64,000 bases of DNA from Pseudomonas sp. LB-090624. GTDB lineage: Bacteria > Pseudomonadota > Gammaproteobacteria > Pseudomonadales > Pseudomonadaceae. Under the pieces are notes generated by a model that saw nothing but the letters and a program-made list of their open reading frames with translations, did not search any database and was not told the origin of the DNA. The DNA is taken from positions 186,001-250,000 of the forward strand of contig NZ_QJRL01000005.1 of NCBI RefSeq assembly GCF_003205205.1. Reading direction: 5' to 3'. Below are positions 51,632 through 60,253 of the stretch, piece after piece. Position 1 is the stretch's first letter. The number at the start of each line of letters is the position of its first letter. The position numbers were made by a program, and so were the translations under genes.

Positions 51632-53020
51632 ATGAAAAAAACACATTCTCTGCGCCGTTTTTTTGCCGAGCATCGCCGTTACGAAGTCATCATCCTGCTG
51701 TTTGTAATGATGATCATCAACCAGGGCGACCGCGCCACGCTCTCCATTGCCGGCGCCAGCCTGGCCGATGAGATGGGCTTGGGGCATGCCCAGATGGGCT
51801 GGCTGTTCTCGGCCTTCGCCTGGGCCTACATGCTGCTGCAACTACCCGGCGGACTGGCCATCGACCGGTTCGGCAGCATTCGTGTGCTGGGCTTGGCGAT
51901 CGTGGCCTGGTCGGTCTTCACCGGGCTGATTGGCACAGTGGCGATGATGCCGGTGGGGCTCGCGTTTTTCGCCGTGTTCATCCTGCGTTTCATGGTCGGC
52001 GCGGCCGAGGCCCCGTGCTTTCCTGCCAACAGCAAGATCGTTTCGATGTGGTTTCCCACTGCCGAGCGCGGGACTGCCACGGCGATCTTCAATTCTTCGC
52101 AGTATTTTGCAGCGGTGGTGTTCACGCCGCTGCTGGCCTGGATATCCACCCGCTGGGGTTGGCCGTGGGTGTTCTATGTGATGGGCGTTGCCGGCGTGCT
52201 CATGGGGTTGCTGTTCATTCGCCGCATCAAGGCACCCGTGCAGCACCCTTCCATCACACCTTCGGAGCTGGAAACCATGCGCGTCGGTGGCGCCAGCCTG
52301 CGAGAGCATGCTGCAAGCCGCCCGCAGGCAGAGGGCTGGAAACAGACCTGGGAACGTGCCCGTGGGTTGCTCAGGCAACGCATGTACCTAGGGATCTACC
52401 TGGCCCAATTCTGCATCAGTACCTTGACGTTCTTCTTTCTCACCTGGTTCCCCGTGTACCTGGTGCAGCAGCGCGGGCTGTCGCTGCTCGACGCCGGGCT
52501 GCTCGCGGCCGTGCCGGCGATCTGCGGCTTCGTGGGGGGGATTACCGGTGGCATGGCGTCGGACTGGATGCTGCGCAAAGGCCTGTCGTTGACCCTGGCG
52601 CGCAAGCTGCCGATCTTCATCGGCATGGCGCTGTCGATGAGCATGATCTTGTGCAACTACGTGGAAACCAACCTGCTGGTGGTGCTGTTCATGGCGCTGG
52701 CGTTCTTCGGCAAGGGGGTGGGCGCCTTGGGTTGGGCGATCATCGCGGACGTCTCGCCCAAGGACAGCATTGGCATGAACGGCGCCATCTTCAATACCTT
52801 CGGCAGCCTGGCCGGCATCGTCACACCGGTGGTGATCGGCTACATGGTGCAGTCGATGAACTCGTTCAACGGCGCGTTGATCTACGTCGCCCTGAATGCC
52901 GTCGGGGCGTTCGTCAGTTACCTGGTGATCGTTGGCCCGCTGCGCCGCCCGGACGAGGGCGCCAACGGCCAGGATGGTGCGCAACCCGGCCCGCCACTCA
53001 ACGCTGCGGCTGCCCATTGA
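51632..53020 (+). CDS. MFS transporter, ACS family (sugar-acid type)
   Basis: This 462-residue protein has the ACS hallmark IINQGDRATLSIAGASL and FAWAYMLLQLPGG; the hexuronate/galactonate-transporter flavour FMVGAAEAPCFPANSKI also appears. It follows the dehydratase gene and should import the sugar acid that enzyme dehydrates. Twelve membrane segments are evident. Confidence 0.92.
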   Translation: MKKTHSLRRFFAEHRRYEVIILLFVMMIINQGDRATLSIAGASLADEMGLGHAQMGWLFSAFAWAYMLLQLPGGLAIDRFGSIRVLGLAIVAWSVFTGLIGTVAMMPVGLAFFAVFILRFMVGAAEAPCFPANSKIVSMWFPTAERGTATAIFNSSQYFAAVVFTPLLAWISTRWGWPWVFYVMGVAGVLMGLLFIRRIKAPVQHPSITPSELETMRVGGASLREHAASRPQAEGWKQTWERARGLLRQRMYLGIYLAQFCISTLTFFFLTWFPVYLVQQRGLSLLDAGLLAAVPAICGFVGGITGGMASDWMLRKGLSLTLARKLPIFIGMALSMSMILCNYVETNLLVVLFMALAFFGKGVGALGWAIIADVSPKDSIGMNGAIFNTFGSLAGIVTPVVIGYMVQSMNSFNGALIYVALNAVGAFVSYLVIVGPLRRPDEGANGQDGAQPGPPLNAAAAH

Positions 53021-53059
53021 TTACCCGCTGTGGCCCCATTACTGACAAGGACAACAATA

Positions 53060-54247
53060 ATGTACGAGAAGAGCAGAAAGCTGTTCAGCGCCTTTAGCCT
53101 CGCAACCTGCATGATCGGCCTGGCTGGCACCCCGCAGGCGCACGCCAGCCAGTGGCCAACCATGGGCGCTGCGCTCACCGAAGTGGCACGCCTGGATTGG
53201 CTGTGCAATGCCGTGGCGCTGACCTCTGACGGCCGCATGTTCGTCGGCCTGCCGCGCTGGCCGGGGTTCGAGAAAACCCCCTCCATTGCTGAGGTCATGC
53301 CTGATGGCAGCCTCAAGCCCTTCCCGGGCGGGCAGTGGAACGACTGGGCGCCGGGCAAGCCAAGTGCGGCCGCGTTGGTAAAGATCAACACCATCCACAT
53401 CTTCGACGATGACACCTTGTGGGCCATCGACCAAGGCGAGGATGCGGGCCCTGAAGGCATCAATCCCGGGCAGAAGATCCTCCAGTTCGATACCCGCAGC
53501 GGCAAGCTGTTGCGCAGCATCAGCCTACCCGCCAGCGTGCTGCCGGCTGGCGCGAACCTCAATGATTTGCGCCTGGACAGCGAACACGCCTATGTGACCG
53601 ACTCCGGCCTGGGTGGGGTGATCGTCGTCAACTTGCGCACCGGTGACGCTGTCAGGCGGCTGGCGGGGCACCCGTCGACGCAGATGATTCCCACGCGGCG
53701 GCCAATCGGTGAAGACGGCCATGTGTTGTTGCTGCCGGACGGCAGTGATCACCAGGTGCACTCAGACCCCATCGAGATCAGCCCCGATGGCCAGTGGCTC
53801 TATTACCAGCCGCTGAGCGGGCCATTGTGGCGGGTACCGACCGCCGGCCTGCGTGACCCGGGGCTGAGCGATGAGCAGTTGGGCAAGCAAGTGCAGTTCG
53901 TCTACAACACCAATCCCCTTACCGGCACCGCAATCGACAGCGCCGGCAACATTTACATGGGTGAGTACGACAAGCCCCGAGTCACTGTCTATTCGCCAGA
54001 TGGCACGCTGCGCGTGGTTGCCGAGGACGAACGCCTGGCCAACCCCGACGCGATGATCATCTCCGATCAGCGCGAGCTGTATATACCGGTTCCGCAAAGT
54101 GCCCGCATGGCGTCTAACCGAGGGCCCGGGGGCAAGGATGCGCTGCAGTTGCCCTTCAAGATCTACAAGCTGCAGCTGCCTGAAAACCTTGGCGATCGGG
54201 AGAAAGTCCCTGGACTGGTCGGCAAACCGTTAGCCACCACGCGTTGA
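53060..54247 (+). CDS. Secreted MRJP/Yellow-family beta-propeller protein
   Basis: This 395-residue protein has a signal peptide (cleavage near QAHASQWP) and the Major Royal Jelly/Yellow family layout: LNDLRLDSEHAYVTDSGLGGVIVVNLRTG and a later DPIEISPDGQWLYYQPLSG. Bacterial members are periplasmic beta-propellers, some akin to lactonases. The position next to a sugar-acid transporter and dehydrogenases suggests hydrolysis of a lactone made by the dehydrogenase; this is inference. AAGGACAACAATA precedes the ATG. Confidence 0.85.
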   Translation: MYEKSRKLFSAFSLATCMIGLAGTPQAHASQWPTMGAALTEVARLDWLCNAVALTSDGRMFVGLPRWPGFEKTPSIAEVMPDGSLKPFPGGQWNDWAPGKPSAAALVKINTIHIFDDDTLWAIDQGEDAGPEGINPGQKILQFDTRSGKLLRSISLPASVLPAGANLNDLRLDSEHAYVTDSGLGGVIVVNLRTGDAVRRLAGHPSTQMIPTRRPIGEDGHVLLLPDGSDHQVHSDPIEISPDGQWLYYQPLSGPLWRVPTAGLRDPGLSDEQLGKQVQFVYNTNPLTGTAIDSAGNIYMGEYDKPRVTVYSPDGTLRVVAEDERLANPDAMIISDQRELYIPVPQSARMASNRGPGGKDALQLPFKIYKLQLPENLGDREKVPGLVGKPLATTR

Positions 54248-54253
54248 ACCCCG

Positions 54254-54275
54254 GGCAGGCGTTGCGGTGCCTGCC
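54254..54275 (+). other. Hairpin after the Yellow-like gene
   Basis: GGCAGGC (54254-54260) pairs with GCCTGCC (54269-54275), with an 8-nt loop, just after the stop codon. No T-run. A second small stem GCGGCC/GGCCGC lies near 54305-54325. Both are in the 170-bp gap before the GlcG-like gene. Confidence 0.5.
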
Positions 54276-54416
54276 AACCCCGCACCTTTCACACCCATGA
54301 TCCAGCGGCCGTCATTGGCGGCCGCAGGGTGCCTACGCCTGCGCGAAAGGCCCCCGTACATTTTCCAAGCCTGCCTGTGCAATGGAGCACAGGTCGTAAA
54401 CCCAGGAGTTGTAACC

Positions 54417-54911
54417 ATGAAAACAAAAAACAGCATGGCCGCTTTGAGCTTCGCCTTCATCGCTTCGGCTTTCACCCATGTGCAGGCGGCTAATGCGCCG
54501 AGTACTTCAGTGGTCACCCAGGAAAACCTGTCGACCGCCGCAGCCCAGCAGTTGGCCGAACGCGCAACCGAGATGGCCCGCAGCCGCAGCATGAACATCT
54601 GTATTGCCGTGACCGACGCCGACGGGCATCTGCTGGCCTTTACCCGCATGCAGGGCGCTTACGCCGGTTGCGTCGAAGCGTCGATCGCCAAGGCCAAGTC
54701 TGCAGCGCGCTTTGCCATCAATACCATCACCTTCTACGACCTGGCGCGAAAAGAGAACCTGGCCATCGGCACCATTCCGGGCATCCTGCCAGCGGTGGGC
54801 GGTGTCGTGGTCAAGCATGACAGCAACGTGATCGGCAGTGTGGGCATCAGCGGCGCGACAGACTTGACCGAACAGAAACTGGCAGAAGACGTGGCGGCCA
54901 CGTTCCGTTGA
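54417..54911 (+). CDS. Secreted GlcG/HbpS-like (DUF336) protein, copy 1
   Basis: This 164-residue protein has a signal peptide (cleavage near HVQAANAP) and a GlcG-type domain: ICIAVTDADGHLLAFTRM and YDLARKENLAIGTIPGILPAVGG. GlcG domains bind heme or cobalamin-like ligands in some proteins, but function here is not known. CAGGAG precedes the ATG. A close paralogue follows; both sit beside genes for oxidation of sugars, where heme binding could serve the cytochromes. Confidence 0.85.
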   Translation: MKTKNSMAALSFAFIASAFTHVQAANAPSTSVVTQENLSTAAAQQLAERATEMARSRSMNICIAVTDADGHLLAFTRMQGAYAGCVEASIAKAKSAARFAINTITFYDLARKENLAIGTIPGILPAVGGVVVKHDSNVIGSVGISGATDLTEQKLAEDVAATFR

Positions 54912-54977
54912 AAGCAGCGGCCTCCTGTGTTGCAGGGGGCCGTATTGGACCGGCACTTTGTCTGTAAGGAATCGAAG

Positions 54978-55505
54978 ATGAGCTTGTCACGTTTACTGTT
55001 GTCCGCCACTGTCGCAGGGCTCTTGCCGCTGGCCAATGCCGCGCAAGCGCCCCAGCCATTGCTTGACGCTGCGAACCTTTCGCTGGCCGGGGCTTCCGCG
55101 CTGTTGGAACAGGCAGTCGCCAAGGCGATTGGAGAAGGCGTGCATCCGTGCATTGCGGTCACCGATGCCAGCGGTTACCTGCTGGCGTTCAAGCGCATGG
55201 ATGGCGCAGCCCCGGGCTGCGTTGAGGCGGCGATCAAAAAGGCCAACTCGGCCGCGATCAATGATGTCGACACGGTGGTGTTCTACGACCTGGCGCGCAA
55301 AGACAACCTGCAACTGGGCAGCATCCCGGGCATCCTGCCGGCGGTAGCGGGCCTGGTGATACGCCAGCAGGGCCAGCGGGTCGGCGGCATAGGGGTGGCC
55401 GGTGGTGCCGGTGATTCCCAGGAGCAGCGCTTTGCCACCGAGTTGGTGCGTGCCTTCGAAAAAACGCTACCTGTTCCGCCAACCCTTGAGGAGCACCGTC
55501 CATGA
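54978..55505 (+). CDS. Secreted GlcG/HbpS-like (DUF336) protein, copy 2
   Basis: This 175-residue paralogue of the preceding gene has a signal peptide (near LANAAQAP) and the same domain: CIAVTDASGYLLAFKRM and FYDLARKDNLQLGSIPGILPAVAG. GGAATCGAAG precedes the ATG. The two copies differ throughout, so the duplication is old. It overlaps the DoxX-like gene by four bases, implying a three-gene set. Confidence 0.85.
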   Translation: MSLSRLLLSATVAGLLPLANAAQAPQPLLDAANLSLAGASALLEQAVAKAIGEGVHPCIAVTDASGYLLAFKRMDGAAPGCVEAAIKKANSAAINDVDTVVFYDLARKDNLQLGSIPGILPAVAGLVIRQQGQRVGGIGVAGGAGDSQEQRFATELVRAFEKTLPVPPTLEEHRP

Positions 55506-56401
55506 AGAGCGCCGCTCTGCGTCTTGATACTGTCGAGGGCGCTTTTGCCAGCGATTATGGCTTGCTGAAGCCTTCGACCATGCCTCACTCGCTCAGCGTG
55601 GCGGGCCTGGCAGCCACGTTGCTGGCCGCACTCTATTGCGGCTGGGGCAACCTGACACTGCCAGATTTCGCAGCCTGGTCCAGCACCCTCTGGATGGGCG
55701 TGGCGTTGCTCAGCGCGGTATTCATCACGCCAAGGGTGTTCGCGCCTGGCTATCTGTTGTCGCTGTTGCCGTTCCTGCTCGCCTGGCGCGTCGCCGCCAT
55801 GAATGACGCGCAGGTGATGGTGTGGGTCGCGAGCATCGCCGCCATTCCGATCTTTCTGCAGTTCGTGGACTGCGCCCTCAGCGACCTGCGTCGAGGCCGG
55901 TCCAGGCCAGGTGCGTGGTTGGGTACCTTGTTGTGGCAGGCCACGCTAGTGCGGATGTACTTCGGCCTGAACGAGCTTTGCCACAGTGCTGAAAAGATCT
56001 TCGCCGGCATGGGCTGGTTCCATAAGCTCGAAGCGGGCTTCCAAGGTTTCGGTCTGGGGGAGCTGGCTGCGGCATTCGTGATCCTGGGCGGGTTGATCGA
56101 GTTTGCCAGTGCGGTGAGTGTCGGTCTTGGCCTGTTTGCCAGGCTGGGCGCATTCATCAGTCTCATCTACTTCCTGGTCGCCACCATCGGTTTCGGTGGG
56201 GAATGGAGCCGCGGTTACGCGTGGGCCTCGGCAGGCGGCGGTGGCTGGGAGTACGTGATGCTGCTGATGGTCGTGTTCGCCGGAGTGATGATGACGGGCG
56301 CCGGCAAGTTTTCACTGGACGGCTGGTTGTTGCATCGTGGCCTTATCCCGCGGCGGCTCATACCCTTGGCGGTCAACAAGCCAGGGGCCGCGTTGGGTTG
56401 A
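55502..56401 (+). CDS. DoxX-like integral membrane protein
   Basis: This 299-residue protein has about seven hydrophobic segments and a C-terminal DoxX-like part with RMYFGLNELCHSAEKIFAGMGWF, LGELAAAFVILGGLIEF, LGLFARLGAFIS and VFAGVMMTGAGKFSLD. DoxX proteins form quinone-linked or redox-associated membrane subunits. It is translationally coupled to the GlcG-like gene, so a membrane anchor or redox partner for it is conceivable. The N-terminal 50 residues are unlike known DoxX proteins. Confidence 0.72.
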   Translation: MKSAALRLDTVEGAFASDYGLLKPSTMPHSLSVAGLAATLLAALYCGWGNLTLPDFAAWSSTLWMGVALLSAVFITPRVFAPGYLLSLLPFLLAWRVAAMNDAQVMVWVASIAAIPIFLQFVDCALSDLRRGRSRPGAWLGTLLWQATLVRMYFGLNELCHSAEKIFAGMGWFHKLEAGFQGFGLGELAAAFVILGGLIEFASAVSVGLGLFARLGAFISLIYFLVATIGFGGEWSRGYAWASAGGGGWEYVMLLMVVFAGVMMTGAGKFSLDGWLLHRGLIPRRLIPLAVNKPGAALG

Positions 56402-56472
56402 GCTCGACGCCAGTAGGCTAAAGTCGGGCAGGCATGGCAGACTGCCCGCTTTAAGTAACTGGATGTTGCAAG

Positions 56473-57501
56473 GTGGACAAGATCGATCGTCGCCAGCGCA
56501 TGGCCGATGTCGCCCGTCACGCTGGCGTCAGCCTGAGCACCGTGGACCGCGTGCTGAACGAACGAGGCAGTGTCTCTGACAGCAAGCGCCGCAAAGTGCT
56601 GCAAGCTGCTCAGGCTCTAGGGCTCAAGCGGCTACTGCCATCGCCGGTGCATGGTCTGCTGCGTTTCGACCTGCTGATGGTCGACAGTGCAACTGATCAC
56701 TTCCAGCGGCTGACGGCAGCCTTCGTTCAACAGGCGCAGATACACCGCTCGCGCCTGGTCCTGCAACGCCACGTCTGGCAGGAGCGAGCCCCGCAGCAAT
56801 TGCTTGCCCTGATCAGCAAACCCAAGGTGCCGCGCCAGGGCATGATCGTGGTGGCTCAGGACACACCTGAAGTACGCGCCGCGCTGAGGGCGCAAATCGA
56901 TGCCGGCGTTCCAGTGGTGCTGCTGACCAGCAGCCTCTCGGGGCTGACAGGCGCAACCTATGTTGGCATTGACAACCACAAGGCAGGCCGTGCCGCCGGC
57001 CGGCTGATGAGCCAGTGGGTCCGCCCGGGGCAGGGCCCGGTGTTGCTGATAACCAATTCGCTGTTGTACCACGCTCACCAGCAGCGGGTTCAAGGTTTTC
57101 TCGAGGTGATGGAGGAGCGGGCGCCGAACGTTACGGTGCTTGGCCCGCTTGAATGCTTCGATGATGACGACCTGAGCGCGGCGACACTCAGTGAACACTC
57201 CAGCCAGGGCGCCCCGATCGCCGGCTTGTATACCACGGGCAGTGGATCGACTGGGGTGCATCGGGGGCTGGCGCGTTTCACTGTCAATCCGGTCTGGATC
57301 AGCCATGAGGCTACGCATCAGCATGCTGATATGCTCGCCGAGGGGGTACTGTCGCTGGTCCTCGACCAAGACCCTGAAGGCCAGGCAGAAGCCGCCATCC
57401 AGCAGTTGCTCTACGCCAATGGTGACCTGGACGCGCCCCCGCAAGTGCACCCACAGCTGCGTATAGTGATCGACGAGACTGTTGAATCTGTCCGACCCTG
57501 A
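56473..57501 (+). CDS. LacI-family transcriptional regulator
   Basis: This 342-residue LacI-type protein has the HTH MADVARHAGVSLSTVDRVLNERG, then a sugar-binding-protein-type domain. Start is GTG at 56473 (VDKIDRRQR); an ATG nine codons later is possible. The perfect palindrome TTTGACGT-AAAC-ACGTCAAA lies just after its stop and upstream of the second dehydrogenase set, which it probably represses. Confidence 0.9.
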   Translation: MDKIDRRQRMADVARHAGVSLSTVDRVLNERGSVSDSKRRKVLQAAQALGLKRLLPSPVHGLLRFDLLMVDSATDHFQRLTAAFVQQAQIHRSRLVLQRHVWQERAPQQLLALISKPKVPRQGMIVVAQDTPEVRAALRAQIDAGVPVVLLTSSLSGLTGATYVGIDNHKAGRAAGRLMSQWVRPGQGPVLLITNSLLYHAHQQRVQGFLEVMEERAPNVTVLGPLECFDDDDLSAATLSEHSSQGAPIAGLYTTGSGSTGVHRGLARFTVNPVWISHEATHQHADMLAEGVLSLVLDQDPEGQAEAAIQQLLYANGDLDAPPQVHPQLRIVIDETVESVRP

Positions 57502-57507
57502 AGTTGT

Positions 57508-57527
57508 TTTGACGTAAACACGTCAAA
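57508..57527. promoter_or_regulatory. Candidate LacI-type operator before dehydrogenase set 2
   Basis: TTTGACGT-AAAC-ACGTCAAA is a perfect 20-bp palindrome that includes a TTGACG -35-like box. It is 214 bp before the small-subunit ATG and 7 bp after the LacI stop. Confidence 0.6.
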
Positions 57528-57740
57528 GCCCCAATAGCGTGGCGTTATGTCGCGCCCTACACTGGCGCCCGCCGTGATCGGCAGGTCGCCAGGTACACCT
57601 CCCAGCATCCCGCGCTTTTCGTTCGCCCACTGCTTCCCCATCGCTTCGACGTGCTCATTCGTGCGCGCCGTGTGCCCTCGTGTGCCCGAAAATCCGCTAC
57701 CTGCCCACGGCCCCCCGTGATTGTCGATAAGGAGAATTCC

Positions 57741-58463
57741 ATGAAGCGTAGGGACGCCTTGCGTTCTATGGGTGCGCTGTTCGCCGCCGCAGGCCTTGCC
57801 AAGGTCGGAGCGGTTGAACTCAAGTCGGTGCCGTCAGAAACCGGCCTGACCCGCGAAATGCTGCCGTCACCCGTTATGAGCGGCGGCCAAGGCAACGTGT
57901 TCAAAGGCCAGGCTCGCGCCACCCTGACAGCGGTGTTCGACCGCCTGATCCCCCATGACGAGCTAGGCCCATCCGCCAGTGAAGCGGGCTGCGTAGACTT
58001 CCTCGATGCGCAGATGAACGGCCCCTACGGTGAGTCGAAAGACCTCTATCTGGACCAGCCGCTGCGCGCGGATGAGTCGCAATTAATGGGGCTGACCATC
58101 AGTTTGCGCACCCGCCGCGACTACACCCTGGCTGGGCTCGAGTTCATTGACCGGCACGCCCGCGCGCGCCATTCCAAACCCTTCGCCGAACTCGAAGGCG
58201 AGCAGATGGACGCTGTACTGTCTGACCTGGAGGCCGGCAAGCTTGATTGGGAAGGCAAGGGCAGCAGCAACCGCCTGTTTGAATTCCTGCTGATGAGCGT
58301 GCGTGAAGGCTACTTCTCCGACCCGTTGTACGGCGGCAACCGTGGGATGGTCGGCTGGAAGCTGGTTGGCTTCCCCGGTGCCCGCTACGACTACCGCCAA
58401 TACATAGACCGCCGCGGTCAGGACTTGGGCCTTGAGCCCATCAGCCTGATCCCGGTGAGCTGA
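57741..58463 (+). CDS. Small subunit (gluconate 2-dehydrogenase subunit 3 family), set 2
   Basis: This 240-residue protein has a twin-arginine-like start (MKRRDALRSMGALFAAAG) and family motifs FDRLIPHDELGPSASEAGCVDF and YFSDPLYGGNRGMVGWKLVGFPGARYDYR, parallel to those of set 1. AAGGAGAATTCC precedes the ATG. It heads a three-gene unit ended by the cytochrome and followed by an OprB porin. Confidence 0.92.
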   Translation: MKRRDALRSMGALFAAAGLAKVGAVELKSVPSETGLTREMLPSPVMSGGQGNVFKGQARATLTAVFDRLIPHDELGPSASEAGCVDFLDAQMNGPYGESKDLYLDQPLRADESQLMGLTISLRTRRDYTLAGLEFIDRHARARHSKPFAELEGEQMDAVLSDLEAGKLDWEGKGSSNRLFEFLLMSVREGYFSDPLYGGNRGMVGWKLVGFPGARYDYRQYIDRRGQDLGLEPISLIPVS

Positions 58464-58478
58464 GCCCAGGAGAATCCC

Positions 58479-60245
58479 ATGGCAATTCAACGAAAGAAAG
58501 CTGACGTCGTGATCGTCGGCTTGGGCTGGGCCGGCTCGCTGATGGCCGAAGAACTGACGCGTGCTGGGCTGGAAGTGGTCGCCATCGACCGCGGCCCTTG
58601 GCTTGATACCGCCACCGACACCCCGCCAGCGGTCGACCCGGACGAGCTGCGCTGGACCATACGCCGCGAGCTGCTGCTGCAGCCAGGTGATTACACCCTG
58701 ACGTTCCGCAACCATTCAGGCCAGACTGCGGTGCCGACACGCGAACTGAAGGCCTTCCAGATGGGCAAATCGGTCGGTGGCGCAGGCTTCCACTGGGCCG
58801 GCATGGCCTGGCGCTTCTCCGAATGGGACTTCCGCGTGCGCTCGGCCACCTTGGAACGCTACGGTGCGAGCAAGCTCAAGGGCCTTGAGCAGGTGCAGGA
58901 CTGGGGCATCACCTATTCCGACCTCGAGCCGTTCTACGACCGCTTCGAGCGGATCGCCGGTATCTCCGGTGTGGCTGGCAACATCAATGGCAAGCTGCAA
59001 CCTGGCGGCAACCCCTTCGAAGGGCCGCGCAGTCGGGAATTCCCGACGCCTGCGCTCAAAGACTCACAGCTGATGCAGATGTACCGCGACAGCACCGCAC
59101 AAATGGGCCTGCACCCGTTCTACATTCCCGTCGCCCACGTCGGCGCAGCCTATGTGAACCCGCTTGGTGTAAGCATGGCGCCGTGCACCTACTGCGGCTA
59201 TTGCATGTTCCACGGCTGTGGTAACTATTCCAAGTCATCGCCCCAGGCCTGTGTCATCCCGGCGCTGATGCGGCGCAAGAATTTCACCCTGATCACCCAG
59301 GGTTATGTGACCAAGATCCACAAGGCCGAGGACGGCAAGACCGCCACCGGCGTGAGCTACTTCGACGAGCAGGGCCGCGAAGTGATCCAGCCGGCCGATA
59401 TTGTCGCGCTGTGTTCGTTCACCTACGACAACGCGCGGCTGATGATGATCAGCCAGATCGGTCAGCAGTACGACCCGGTGACCCAGACTGGCACCCTCGG
59501 CCGTGCCTACAACTACCAGACCTGCTCCGGCGCCCACGTGTGGTTCGAAGACCAGACACTCAACCCGTTCATCGGCGCTGGCGGTCTGGGTATCCAGGTC
59601 GACGACTACAACGGTGACAACTTCGATCACAGCCAGCAAGACTTCATCGGCGGTGCCGGCTTGCTCACTGTTTCCCGCGAAGGTATGCCGATTGGCCGTT
59701 CCGGTCTGCTGCCGCCGGGCACCCCACGCTGGGGTAAAGGCTTCAAGCAGAACTACCAGGACAACTACCAGAACTACGGGATCATTTTCGGCCAGGGCAC
59801 TTCGATGCCGGCCCGTGATGCCTACCTGTCACTGGACCCGAACTACAAGGACCGCTGGGGCACACCGCTGCTGCGCATGACCTTCGACTGGAACCAGAAC
59901 GACCGCAACATGGCCCGTTTCATCGAGCAACGCGCGGTGGACATCGGCAGGAAGATGGGTGCCAAGCACGTGCACACCTTCAACTCGGCGGCAAAGTCCT
60001 GGAGCCCGTACGACGAGAACTCCAACCACACCCAAGGCGGCATGATCATGGGCGAAGACCCGCGGACCAGCGCGGTCAACACCTACCTGCAAAGCTGGGA
60101 TGCACACAACGTGTTCGTAGTCGGCGCATCGGCGTTCCCGACCAACGCGGGTTACAACCCCACCAGCACCGTCGGCGCTCTGGCCATACGTACGGCACGC
60201 GCGATCCATGAAAAGTATCAGCACAACCCCGGTTCCCTGGTGTGA
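58479..60245 (+). CDS. GMC-type flavoprotein dehydrogenase, large subunit, set 2
   Basis: This 588-residue GMC flavoprotein is a paralogue of the set 1 enzyme. FAD motif VVIVGLGWAGSLMAEELTRAG, Cys cluster CTYCGYCMFHGC followed by a further Cys in SPQACV, and HNVFVVGASAFPTNAGYN at the C-terminus are all kept. It probably oxidises a different sugar or sugar acid from set 1 in the periplasm. AGGAGAATCCC precedes the ATG. Confidence 0.93.
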   Translation: MAIQRKKADVVIVGLGWAGSLMAEELTRAGLEVVAIDRGPWLDTATDTPPAVDPDELRWTIRRELLLQPGDYTLTFRNHSGQTAVPTRELKAFQMGKSVGGAGFHWAGMAWRFSEWDFRVRSATLERYGASKLKGLEQVQDWGITYSDLEPFYDRFERIAGISGVAGNINGKLQPGGNPFEGPRSREFPTPALKDSQLMQMYRDSTAQMGLHPFYIPVAHVGAAYVNPLGVSMAPCTYCGYCMFHGCGNYSKSSPQACVIPALMRRKNFTLITQGYVTKIHKAEDGKTATGVSYFDEQGREVIQPADIVALCSFTYDNARLMMISQIGQQYDPVTQTGTLGRAYNYQTCSGAHVWFEDQTLNPFIGAGGLGIQVDDYNGDNFDHSQQDFIGGAGLLTVSREGMPIGRSGLLPPGTPRWGKGFKQNYQDNYQNYGIIFGQGTSMPARDAYLSLDPNYKDRWGTPLLRMTFDWNQNDRNMARFIEQRAVDIGRKMGAKHVHTFNSAAKSWSPYDENSNHTQGGMIMGEDPRTSAVNTYLQSWDAHNVFVVGASAFPTNAGYNPTSTVGALAIRTARAIHEKYQHNPGSLV

Positions 60246-60253
60246 GGCCCGCG

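Noticed and set aside
50322..51644. 440-residue minus-strand frame opposite the dehydratase
   Set aside because: Antisense shadow; the plus strand has all enolase-superfamily catalytic segments.
52015..53097. 360-residue plus-strand frame inside the ACS transporter gene
   Set aside because: Arg/Gly/His-rich out-of-frame product; the transporter frame is clear.
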